From contig DMBA01000051.1 in the NCBI GenBank assembly GCA_003446315.1, positions 1 through 8,275 of the forward strand: a DNA stretch of 8,275 nt, in the 5' to 3' direction. The stretch is from Ruminococcus sp. GTDB lineage: Bacteria; Bacillota; Clostridia; Oscillospirales; Ruminococcaceae. How positions within the stretch are numbered: the first letter of the stretch is position 1; the number at the start of each line of letters is the position of its first letter. A program made the translations under genes and the position numbers. Below are positions 1 through 5,600 of the stretch, in pieces. The notes under the pieces were generated by a model. The model ran no database searches. It saw only the letters and a program-made list of their open reading frames with translations, and had not been told where the DNA came from.

Positions 1-1195
1 TTGTTGTAGTTGTATCGGTGGTCGTCGTGGTCGTGGTAGTCGTAGTGGTCGTAGTGGTCGTAGTAGTCGTAGTAGTCGTGGTGGTCGTGGTAGTCGTAGT
101 GGTCGTAGTGGTCGTGGTAGTCGTAGTAGTCGTGGTAGTCGTAGTGGTCGTGGTAGTCGTAGTGGTCGTGGTAGTCGTAGTGGTCGTGTCAGCCGTTGTG
201 GTCGTTGTGGTGGTGGACTGCGGCTCCGACGACGTTGTGCTCGTTTCCGTTACGGTCGATGTGGTGTCCGTAAAGGTCGTAGTCGTGGGTTCGGCGGTCG
301 TGGTGGTGGTTTCGGCTGTTGTGGTCGTTTCGGGCGCGTCCAGATCGGTGTAGGTGTAACCGTATGTTTCGGCGTATGCCTTGGCGGTCGATGCGCCGTG
401 TCCCGCTATGATACCGCTGTAACGTCCGCCGTTCGCGGTCGAATTGGAGATGGTATTGACATTGTTATAGATCTCGCAGGACGGATTTTCGATGGTGATG
501 ATATCCAGCTCCGTGCAATTGGAGAATGCGCTGTCTCCGATCTGTGTGACGCTTGCCGGTACAAGCACTTCATTGATCTGCGTACAGTTCGAAAATGCAA
601 GCTGACCGATCGTTTCCAGATTGGACGGGAGTGTCAGCTCTGTAATGTTATAACAGTTTGCAAATGCGCTGGCATTGATGGTCGTCAGCGACTCCGGCAG
701 CGTCAAAGTGCGTGCCTGATTGCAGTTGACAAATGCACTGGTGCCGATCTCTGTGACCTGATCCGGAATGATGATCTCGGTGAGCTGCATGCACGATGCG
801 AATGCCGCCGGCGGGATCTCTTTCAGTGCTGCCGGAAGCTGTACCGTTTCCATGCGGGCACAGCCTGCAAATGCGCTCGGCCCGATGGTCGTGACGGAAT
901 CCGGGATCACCAGATGCTGGATCGCGGTTTTTCCTGTGAACGCGCCTTGTGCGATCTCTGTGACCGGAAGCCCCTCGATCTCTGCCGGAATCTCCAGCGG
1001 ATCTGCCGGTGCGGAGCCGAGTCCGGTGATCTTGATGTGGTCGCCGGCATTCTCATACAAAACTGCGTCAGAGGCATCTGCGGTCACGGCGGATGCTTCC
1101 GCTGCTTCTGCCGCTTTTGCCGGTAAGACCGGCGAGAACATGGACAGTGCAAGTGATGCTGCACTTGCAAGGGCTAGTTTGCGGAAAAGTTTCAT
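1..1195 (-). CDS. Secreted BspA-like leucine-rich-repeat (LRR_5) protein with poly-Thr linker, C-terminus beyond window
   Basis: At least 398 residues are visible; the frame is open to the left edge, so the C-terminus is missing. The chosen ATG (1195) is the second of two in-frame ATGs. It lies 9 nt from GAAAGG (1205-1210), while the ATG at 1201 would be only 3 nt away. Residues 1-28 form a signal peptide: MKLFRKLALAS, a hydrophobic core, then a PAKA cleavage site. Residues about 50-250 are LRR_5 repeats of about 23 residues, with recurring units such as LPESLTTINASAFANC and VPASVTQIGDSAFSNC. A cap follows at about 265-290 (GHGASTAKAYAETYGYT), typical of BspA-type proteins. From about residue 286 the chain is Thr/Glu/Pro-rich and then almost pure Thr. 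The family is secreted or surface-bound and is often linked to adhesion, so that role is inferred. The missing end could hold a dockerin, a wall anchor or another domain. The protein class is sure; the function is not. Confidence 0.9.
   Translation of the reverse strand, partial: MKLFRKLALASAASLALSMFSPVLPAKAAEAAEASAVTADASDAVLYENAGDHIKITGLGSAPADPLEIPAEIEGLPVTEIAQGAFTGKTAIQHLVIPDSVTTIGPSAFAGCARMETVQLPAALKEIPPAAFASCMQLTEIIIPDQVTEIGTSAFVNCNQARTLTLPESLTTINASAFANCYNITELTLPSNLETIGQLAFSNCTQINEVLVPASVTQIGDSAFSNCTELDIITIENPSCEIYNNVNTISNSTANGGRYSGIIAGHGASTAKAYAETYGYTYTDLDAPETTTTAETTTTTAEPTTTTFTDTTSTVTETSTTSSEPQSTTTTTTTADTTTTTTTTTTTTTTTTTTTTTTTTTTTTTTTTTTTTTTTTTTTTTTTTTTTTTTTTTDTTTT
2..187 (-). repeat. 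Poly-threonine codon tract with 9-bp periodicity
   Basis: On the minus strand 61 of 62 codons are Thr. The 57 codons at 17-187 are uninterrupted, and the one exception is Asp at 14-16. Codons in the 57-codon run are only ACC, ACG and ACT. From 32 to 187 every third codon is ACG, so the plus strand reads as [NGT CGT NGT] with period 9. Three exact tandem copies of the 18-mer CGTGGTAGTCGTAGTGGT occupy 131-148, 149-166 and 167-184. It is a coding minisatellite inside the linker of the LRR protein. Adding or losing units would keep the frame. Confidence 0.93.
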
Positions 1196-1230
1196 AACCA
1201 TAATCCTTTCAGTATAATATTGATACTTAC

Positions 1231-1259
1231 AGCATACCACAGAATTATGAATAAATCAA
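1231..1259 (-). promoter_or_regulatory. Predicted promoter of the poly-Thr LRR gene
   Basis: Read on the minus strand, a -35 TTGATT (1254-1259) and a -10 TATGCT (1231-1236) are separated by exactly 17 nt. They lie just after the terminator of the upstream regulator gene and about 36 nt before the start codon, so the LRR gene probably has its own transcript. Sequence match only. Confidence 0.6.
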
Positions 1260-1272
1260 GTGAATAACAGAA

Positions 1273-1301
1273 ACACCCCTTGATTTGACATCAAGGGGTG
1301 T
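1273..1301 (-). terminator. Rho-independent terminator after the XRE membrane regulator
   Basis: A perfect 12-bp inverted repeat (ACACCCCTTGAT / ATCAAGGGGTGT) encloses a 5-nt loop. It sits 33 nt after the stop codon of the regulator gene. On the minus strand the stem is followed by a moderately T-rich run (TTTCTGTTATT). The plus-strand flank is AT-rich but lacks a real T tract, so minus-strand termination is the better reading. Confidence 0.75.
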
Positions 1302-1334
1302 ATAATACATGTAGTATAATACAGAACGTATAGA

Positions 1335-2315
1335 TTATTGCGGGTTGCCGCGCTTCTTTTGCATCATGCCCTCTGCGATTGCTTTGATGCCGGCACACAG
1401 AATGCCTGCAACCGGAAACAGAATCCATGTGATCTCCCAGCGGCCGGTCAGGAAGCTGATACCCAGATAAATTGCAACGGCGGTCAGCCAATATGCACGC
1501 ATGATGTATTTGAGAAAGCCGTTTTCCAACTGCTTCTTTTCACGGGAATAATCGTCTTTTTCCAGCAGCTTCCCGAATCCGCCGTCAATTATGGCTGTGC
1601 GGACGATCAGGAATGTGCCCAGTGCGACCATCGCAAAAAAGATGCCGCCGGCATAATCCGAGAAAATGTGGTCTTCTCCGAAAATCGTTTCGGCCAGGAT
1701 CATCGGGAGCGCGCTTGTGATGCAAAGTCCGATGCCGATCGTCAGGGACAGGATGTGCTGCATGTGGTGCTGCGCCTGCTGCTCCTTTACCATCCCGCTG
1801 ACCCCGTATGCGGTGTCAATTGCTTCGTGCTCCAGATAATCAAACGGCTGATGCGTGATGCCGGATACAATAAACAGTGCGACACCTGCGGCAATCAGAA
1901 TCATCATCAGGATGCTGCCGATGCCTTCCCCGATCTTCGGGATATGCTCCAGCATCACTGCGGGGATCACCGAACAGATGCAGCAGGCAACGCCCAGCGC
2001 GACCAGCAGCGCGTGGCGGCGGTTCGCTTTCAGAAAGGCATTCGCTTCTTCCATCGAAACAGGATGCAGCGGCGGCTCGGTCTGATCCGGGAGCGCCGGA
2101 TTCGCTGCTTCTATATTCAAATCATCTTTTAACAATGTGTCGGTGCTGACACCGAATAATTCGGAAAGCATCAGGACACGATTCAGATCCGGCACGGACT
2201 GTGCGCCTTCCCATTTCGATATCGACTGACGGCTGACACCGAGTTTTTCGGCAAGCTCCTCCTGAGACATGCCCGCCTGCTTGCGCAGTGCAATCAGTTT
2301 GTCTGCGAAAATCAT
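1335..2315 (-). CDS. XRE-family helix-turn-helix protein with six membrane helices
   Basis: 326 residues. The start at 2315 (MIFADKLIALRK) is set by AGGAGG (2324-2329) 8 nt upstream; the open frame extends further upstream but without such a site. Residues 3-60 are an XRE/Cro-type HTH (LRKQAGMSQEELAEKLGVSR, then SISKWEGAQSVPDL). A linker at about 62-100 follows. Six hydrophobic segments are predicted at about 101-122, 131-153, 188-208, 222-243, 271-290 and 294-315, ending in a basic tail KKRGNPQ. The HTH should bind DNA at the membrane. The membrane half is not recognised as a known sensor or transporter, so its signal is unknown. It has its own promoter and a palindrome just upstream that could be an operator. 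The downstream LRR gene is separated by a terminator, so co-regulation is only a possibility. Confidence 0.88.
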   Translation of the reverse strand: MIFADKLIALRKQAGMSQEELAEKLGVSRQSISKWEGAQSVPDLNRVLMLSELFGVSTDTLLKDDLNIEAANPALPDQTEPPLHPVSMEEANAFLKANRRHALLVALGVACCICSVIPAVMLEHIPKIGEGIGSILMMILIAAGVALFIVSGITHQPFDYLEHEAIDTAYGVSGMVKEQQAQHHMQHILSLTIGIGLCITSALPMILAETIFGEDHIFSDYAGGIFFAMVALGTFLIVRTAIIDGGFGKLLEKDDYSREKKQLENGFLKYIMRAYWLTAVAIYLGISFLTGRWEITWILFPVAGILCAGIKAIAEGMMQKKRGNPQ

Positions 2316-2372
2316 GATGTGTTCCTCCTGTGCATGAACGTTTTGTTTGGTTTGGGGTGTTTGCTGATTCCA

Positions 2373-2401
2373 ATTATACGCCGATTTCCGATTGCTTGCA
2401 A
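2373..2401 (-). promoter_or_regulatory. Predicted promoter of the XRE membrane regulator
   Basis: On the minus strand a -35 TTGCAA (2396-2401), a 17-nt spacer and a perfect -10 TATAAT (2373-2378) lie about 58 nt before the start codon. The spacing and perfect -10 make this a convincing sigma-A-type promoter. Confidence 0.75.
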
Positions 2402-2422
2402 GAAACTGCACTTTACAATTGC

Positions 2423-2437
2423 GCAACTGACAGTTGC
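2423..2437. promoter_or_regulatory. Palindrome, candidate operator upstream of the XRE gene
   Basis: GCAACTG A CAGTTGC is a perfect 7-bp inverted repeat around one central base. Flanking AATT on both sides extends it imperfectly: AATTGC lies to the left and CAATT to the right. It lies 21 bp upstream of the -35 box of the regulator and 33 bp after the stop of the hydrolase gene. XRE proteins commonly bind such short palindromes, so it may be an autoregulatory site. It could also act as a weak hairpin ending the hydrolase transcript, though no T tract follows on that strand. Confidence 0.4.
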
Positions 2438-2469
2438 AATTTTCGATTTTACGCGCTTTTTATGCGCAA

Positions 2470-3312
2470 TCAGCAGAAACCGCGGTGGATCCATGCCGTG
2501 CACGCATCAAACCACTGTCCGCATACCGGATTGATCTGATATTCCGCTTTTGCCGTGCAGGCATCCGCAAGAGAAAGCCCGTGTACTCCCTGCGGAAAGA
2601 GATGCGATTCGAACGGGATGCCGTGTGCTGCCAGCGCTGAGAGATACAGCAGGCTGTTTTGCACCGGTACACTGTCATCATTGACGGTGTGCCACAGAAA
2701 ACACGGCGGGGTATCTGCCGAAACCTGCTTTTCCAGCGATACTGCAATCGTATAGTTATTGTTAAAATCATTTGCGTATTCTTCGCCGACCAGATTGCGG
2801 ATGGATCCGCGGTGCGCATATTCCCCTGCCGTTATCACGGGGTAACACAGGATATGCGCGTTCGGGCGGATCTTTTCTCCGCCGCCGAATATATCTGTCA
2901 GAAGCGGTCGGTTCCAATATACGGCAAGGCTGCCGGCAAGATGCGCCCCCGCAGAAAATCCCATGACCGCGATACGCGCCGGATCAATGTCATACGTCAA
3001 TGCGTGCGCTCTGATATATGCGACTGCTGTGGCAAGCTCTAATAAAGCGGTCGGGAAACGGCGCTTGCAGCTATACCATAATATGAATGCCTGCACGCCG
3101 TGTCCGGCAAGCCGCATGCCCACCGGCACCGCTTCACGCTCTGAACAGAAATCATATCCCCCGCCCGGACAGATGATGACTGCCGGACGCTTCTTTTCCC
3201 CGATCTCTTTGGAATAAGGCAGCAGGATCGGCTGCAAAACTGCGGTGGATTCCGGTCTTTCGACATGCGCCTGCTCAAAAGGCGGTGCGATCGGAATGAT
3301 CTGAGACATCAT
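2470..3312 (-). CDS. Cytosolic alpha/beta hydrolase, BD-FAE / acetyl-xylan-esterase-like
   Basis: 280 residues from the ATG at 3312, which lies 10 nt after AAGGAG (3323-3328). A GTG three codons upstream is only 1 nt from that site and is unlikely. There is no signal peptide. The alpha/beta hydrolase signatures are in order: oxyanion loop CPGGGYDF (48-55), nucleophile elbow GFSAG with Ser120, the acid in NDDSVP (probably Asp212), and His244 in GVHGLSL. The pattern TPPCFLWHT...VPVQNSLLYLSAL is typical of the esterase group often annotated as BD-FAE or XynB-like acetyl esterases. It probably removes acetyl or other acyl groups from imported plant oligosaccharides, which is a family-based inference. 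The gene stands divergently from the plus-strand LRR gene. Ordinary carboxylesterase activity is the alternative. Confidence 0.85.
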   Translation of the reverse strand: MMSQIIPIAPPFEQAHVERPESTAVLQPILLPYSKEIGEKKRPAVIICPGGGYDFCSEREAVPVGMRLAGHGVQAFILWYSCKRRFPTALLELATAVAYIRAHALTYDIDPARIAVMGFSAGAHLAGSLAVYWNRPLLTDIFGGGEKIRPNAHILCYPVITAGEYAHRGSIRNLVGEEYANDFNNNYTIAVSLEKQVSADTPPCFLWHTVNDDSVPVQNSLLYLSALAAHGIPFESHLFPQGVHGLSLADACTAKAEYQINPVCGQWFDACTAWIHRGFC

Positions 3313-3366
3313 ATGATTCACGCTCCTTAAAATCTTTAGGGTTTCATGAAGTTTTAATTGATATAC

Positions 3367-3395
3367 TTGACTTTCCGTGTGCGCTGTGGTAGTAT
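3367..3395 (+). promoter_or_regulatory. Predicted promoter of the LRR-dockerin gene
   Basis: A -35 TTGACT (3367-3372), a 17-nt spacer and a -10 TAGTAT (3390-3395) lead to a leader of about 55 nt before the ATG at 3458. The region is divergent with the esterase gene. No equally good minus-strand promoter was seen there; a TATATC read on that strand near 3358 lacks a -35 partner. Confidence 0.65.
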
Positions 3396-3457
3396 ATAGC
3401 CAGTCAGGTAATCATGAGGATCGCTTGACAGCCTGTGGAAAGAAAGGGTGTTTATTT

Positions 3458-4303
3458 ATGCGCTTTACAAAGCAAATTGTCGCTGTTGCCGTTGCAGCAG
3501 CTTTGGTTTCGGGCGGTGCGTTTTATTCCGTTTCCGGCTCGAATGTGCGGACACCGCAGCAGGTTTGCGCTGCCGGTATCGCTGATCTGAGAATCGAGGT
3601 GCACCCGGAAGGTGCTACAGTTTTAGAATGTAATCCGAACGCGAACGGTTTTCTCGAAGTCCCGCCGACCTATGATGATACGCCGGTCTGGGAGATCGCT
3701 GAAAATGCGTTCAAAGACTGCACGGAACTGACCGGCGTTTATCTGCCCCGCAGTATAGAGGTGATCGGTCAGGGCGCGTTCTTCGGCGCACACTCGCTGA
3801 GAAGTGTCGAGATCCCCGGCACAGTCGTTGAGATCCCGCCGAATTGCTTCGCAGACTGCCCGTGCCTGACAGAAGTAAGCATTGCTGACGGTACCAGAAA
3901 AATCGGCGATAATGCGTTCAGCGGCGCTACGAATATGCAGGCGATCGTCCTTCCTTCGACGGTTGAGTATATCGGCAGAAATGCCTTCATGGGCTGCGAT
4001 TTGCTCCATACACTTGAGATCCAGAATCCGGATTGCCTGCTCAATGATCTTGGCTGTCAGCCCGGCTGTATTCGCGGTCATGTCGGCAGCACGGCAGAAC
4101 GCTTCGCAAACGGCAATAATATCCCGTTTGTTGCAATTGAAGATGTTCAGACTCCGGAAGAACCCCTGTTCTGCGATGCGGACGGTGACGGCGAGATCTC
4201 TGCAATGGATGCACAGTATGTCCTGAATTATTACAGCGAATCCATCGTCGGCAATAACCCGTCCTGGCGGGAGATCACCGGCAATCCCAATGCACCGGAA
4301 TAA
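3458..4303 (+). CDS. Secreted LRR_5 protein with a single dockerin-like calcium motif
   Basis: 281 residues. The ATG at 3458 follows GAAAGGG (3442-3448) by 9 nt; the frame is open further upstream but overlaps the promoter. Residues 1-39 give a signal peptide (MRFTKQIVAVAVAAALVSGG, likely cleaved before or near the VCAAG region). Residues about 70-190 carry LRR_5 repeats (VIGQGAFFGAHSL, KIGDNAFSGATNM, YIGRNAFMGC). A cap follows at about 204-228 (GHVGSTAERFANGNN). Residues 240-251 form an EF-hand-like loop D-A-D-G-D-G-E-I-S-A-M-D followed by AQYVLNYY, matching one dockerin duplicate. A short tail (SWREITGN) ends the protein. Classic type I dockerins have two such loops, and the second is absent here. 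It is exported and probably acts outside the cell. Docking to a cohesin is possible but doubtful with a single loop. It shares its fold and cap with the poly-Thr LRR protein at the left edge. Confidence 0.88.
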   Translation: MRFTKQIVAVAVAAALVSGGAFYSVSGSNVRTPQQVCAAGIADLRIEVHPEGATVLECNPNANGFLEVPPTYDDTPVWEIAENAFKDCTELTGVYLPRSIEVIGQGAFFGAHSLRSVEIPGTVVEIPPNCFADCPCLTEVSIADGTRKIGDNAFSGATNMQAIVLPSTVEYIGRNAFMGCDLLHTLEIQNPDCLLNDLGCQPGCIRGHVGSTAERFANGNNIPFVAIEDVQTPEEPLFCDADGDGEISAMDAQYVLNYYSESIVGNNPSWREITGNPNAPE

Positions 4304-4382
4304 TCGAAAGGTATTGCAGAAGCGATGATTGATATTGGGCTTCGCCCCATTGTGAATCCATCGGAGATACCATTATAATATC

Positions 4383-4417
4383 AGCATCCCGTTCTTTTGT
4401 GGAATGGGATGCTTTTA
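4383..4417 (+). terminator. Rho-independent terminator after the LRR-dockerin gene
   Basis: A 12-bp stem with one G-U pair (AGCATCCCGTTC at 4383-4394 with GAATGGGATGCT at 4402-4413) has a 7-nt loop and is followed by TTTTATTATAT. It lies 80 nt after the stop codon and separates the LRR gene from the trmB operon. Confidence 0.85.
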
Positions 4418-4513
4418 TTATATCTGATACATATTCGTTCTGTCAAGCGGTTTTCAGGATTTCCTGCGATTTGCCGATTTGCTGCTTTGATTCGATTTTT
4501 TCTGCGCGGTGTG

Positions 4514-4542
4514 TTGCTTTATTTCTGTTTCTGTGTTATAAT
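4514..4542 (+). promoter_or_regulatory. Predicted promoter of the trmB-pyrC operon
   Basis: A -35 TTGCTT (4514-4519), a 17-nt spacer and a perfect -10 TATAAT (4537-4542) stand 32 nt before the trmB ATG. The bases directly after the -10 (AGTATCAAT..TATAC..GAAAG) resemble those after the promoter of the poly-Thr LRR gene. Confidence 0.75.
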
Positions 4543-4574
4543 AGTATCAATTATACGAAAGCAGGTTTGATAGC

Positions 4575-5357
4575 ATGAGAATCCGTTTCAAAAAATGGGC
4601 GCGTCCGGAGATCGCTGCTTCGGCGATCTGTGTGGACGACGCAAAGGCAATGCGCGGGAAATGGCGAACCGATGCGCATTTTGCAGATAATGAAAAGCCG
4701 TTTTATGTCGAATTAGGCTGCGGAAAGGGCGGCTGGATCTCGCAGGCGGCGGTTCTGCATCCGGAATGCAATTTCCTTGCACTGGATATCAAATCCGAAA
4801 TGCTCGGTATGGCAAACCGGAAAGTGCTCGCTGCATTTGAGAAAGCACAGCGTGAACCCGATAATGTCAGATTGGCTATTATCAATATAGAACATATCTC
4901 TGAGGTGCTCTGCCCGGAAGACCGCGTCGATCGCATCTATATCAATTTTTGCAATCCGTGGCCGAAGGAAAGCCATAAAAAACGCCGCCTGACCCATCCC
5001 AGACAGCTTGGGCAATATGCCGCTGTGCTGCGCGGCGAACTCCACTTCAAAACCGATGACCCCGATCTCTTTACAGAGTCGATCACCTATTTCGAGGAGT
5101 CCGGCTGGGAGATCCTGACCAAAACATTCGATCTGCATGCAGATGAGCCTGCCGATAATATCCGGACAGAGCATGAAAATATGTTTACGGAAATGGGCAA
5201 ACCCATCCATTTCCTGATCGCAAAACCGCCGGTTGGGGCTTTCGGTCAGCCCGTTCCCGCTTTTGATGACGAACTGCGGGAGATCCGCCGGCAAAAAGCT
5301 GCCGCCAAGTCGGAAGGAGCAATGCCAGATGACCAGACAATGGAGATGGAACAGTAA
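4575..5357 (+). CDS. trmB: tRNA (guanine-N7-)-methyltransferase TrmB
   Basis: 260 residues. The enzyme methylates N7 of guanosine 46 in the tRNA variable loop using S-adenosylmethionine. The start ATG is 9 nt after a weak GCAGG site. The SAM-binding motif is ELGCGKGGW (46-54) with the acidic residue in LALDIK (Asp71). The family signature is INFCNPWPKESHKKRRLTHP (122-141). KTDD lies at 159-162 and TEHENMFTEMGKPIHFL at 198-214. In most family members the signature reads DPWPK; here it is NPWPK. About 45 residues after the usual end (GQPVPAFDDELREIRRQK...) form a charged, low-complexity tail. Its last 29 nt overlap the next gene. First gene of a likely six-gene operon. Confidence 0.95.
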   Translation: MRIRFKKWARPEIAASAICVDDAKAMRGKWRTDAHFADNEKPFYVELGCGKGGWISQAAVLHPECNFLALDIKSEMLGMANRKVLAAFEKAQREPDNVRLAIINIEHISEVLCPEDRVDRIYINFCNPWPKESHKKRRLTHPRQLGQYAAVLRGELHFKTDDPDLFTESITYFEESGWEILTKTFDLHADEPADNIRTEHENMFTEMGKPIHFLIAKPPVGAFGQPVPAFDDELREIRRQKAAAKSEGAMPDDQTMEMEQ

Positions 5358-5586
5358 ATCCAACCGCGCTTATCTGCATGTCGGGATCGGGATGCAGGAT
5401 GCCGTCGGTGCGCCGCAGCCAAGCGAAGCGATCCCCTTGCAGGAAGGGCTTCGGCTGCTCGTTTCCAAGGGGATTGACCGGATCTGGGCTGTCGTGCTGA
5501 TTACCGCTTTTTTGCGCCTGATTACCAGAGACAGCCGGAAAAGAAGACGGCTGAACCGAAAACGCCGCCGGCTTTCGAAATCATGA
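5329..5586 (+). CDS. Small basic protein with hydrophobic segment and duplicated Arg-rich tail, unrecognised
   Basis: 85 residues; not recognised. The ATG at 5329 follows GGAAGGAG (5312-5319) by 9 nt, inside the end of trmB, with a 29-nt overlap in another frame. pyrC starts 14 nt after its stop. Residues 49-66 are a short hydrophobic stretch (IDRIWAVVLITAFLRLIT) that could be a membrane or amphipathic helix. The C-terminus is a tandem heptad, RKRRRLN then RKRRRLS (70-83), followed by KS. The two heptads use different codons (AGA AGA against CGC CGC), which argues for selection on the protein. The tail could bind RNA, ribosomes or acidic phospholipids; this is speculation. The strong ribosome site and the operon fit make it a real gene rather than a chance frame. 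Confidence 0.75.
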   Translation: MTRQWRWNSKSNRAYLHVGIGMQDAVGAPQPSEAIPLQEGLRLLVSKGIDRIWAVVLITAFLRLITRDSRKRRRLNRKRRRLSKS

Positions 5587-5600
5587 AAGGATGTTGAACT

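Larger units (their letters stand above)
4304..4574. other. Intergenic region between LRR gene and trmB
   Basis: 271 bp without a convincing gene. It holds an imperfect stem-loop at 4323-4363, a strong terminator at 4383-4417, an AT-rich stretch with no recognised element (about 4418-4513), and the trmB promoter at 4514-4542. No tRNA or riboswitch was recognised. Confidence 0.6.

Noticed and set aside
1..187. CRISPR array or satellite of a mobile element
   Set aside because: The period is 9 bp, with no spacers, and the whole tract is an open coding frame joined to the LRR protein.
18..353. Plus-strand open frame coding a poly-valine protein
   Set aside because: It is the antisense reading of the ACN codons of the Thr linker; it has no ribosome site and no protein-like composition.
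398..1126. Plus-strand 242-codon frame rich in Cys, Arg and Asp
   Set aside because: Antisense shadow of the LRR repeats. The minus frame has a signal peptide, repeats and a ribosome site.
1285..1320. TTGACA with two TATAAT boxes as a plus-strand promoter
   Set aside because: Spacers would be 10 or 24 nt, TTGACA lies in the loop of the terminator, and no plus-strand gene follows.
1300..1323. Direct repeat GTATAATACA, 14 bp apart, as attachment site or duplication
   Set aside because: Short, AT-rich, and there is no inserted element or integrase nearby.
4713..5363. 216-codon minus-strand frame
   Set aside because: Antisense shadow of trmB without ribosome site or domain.
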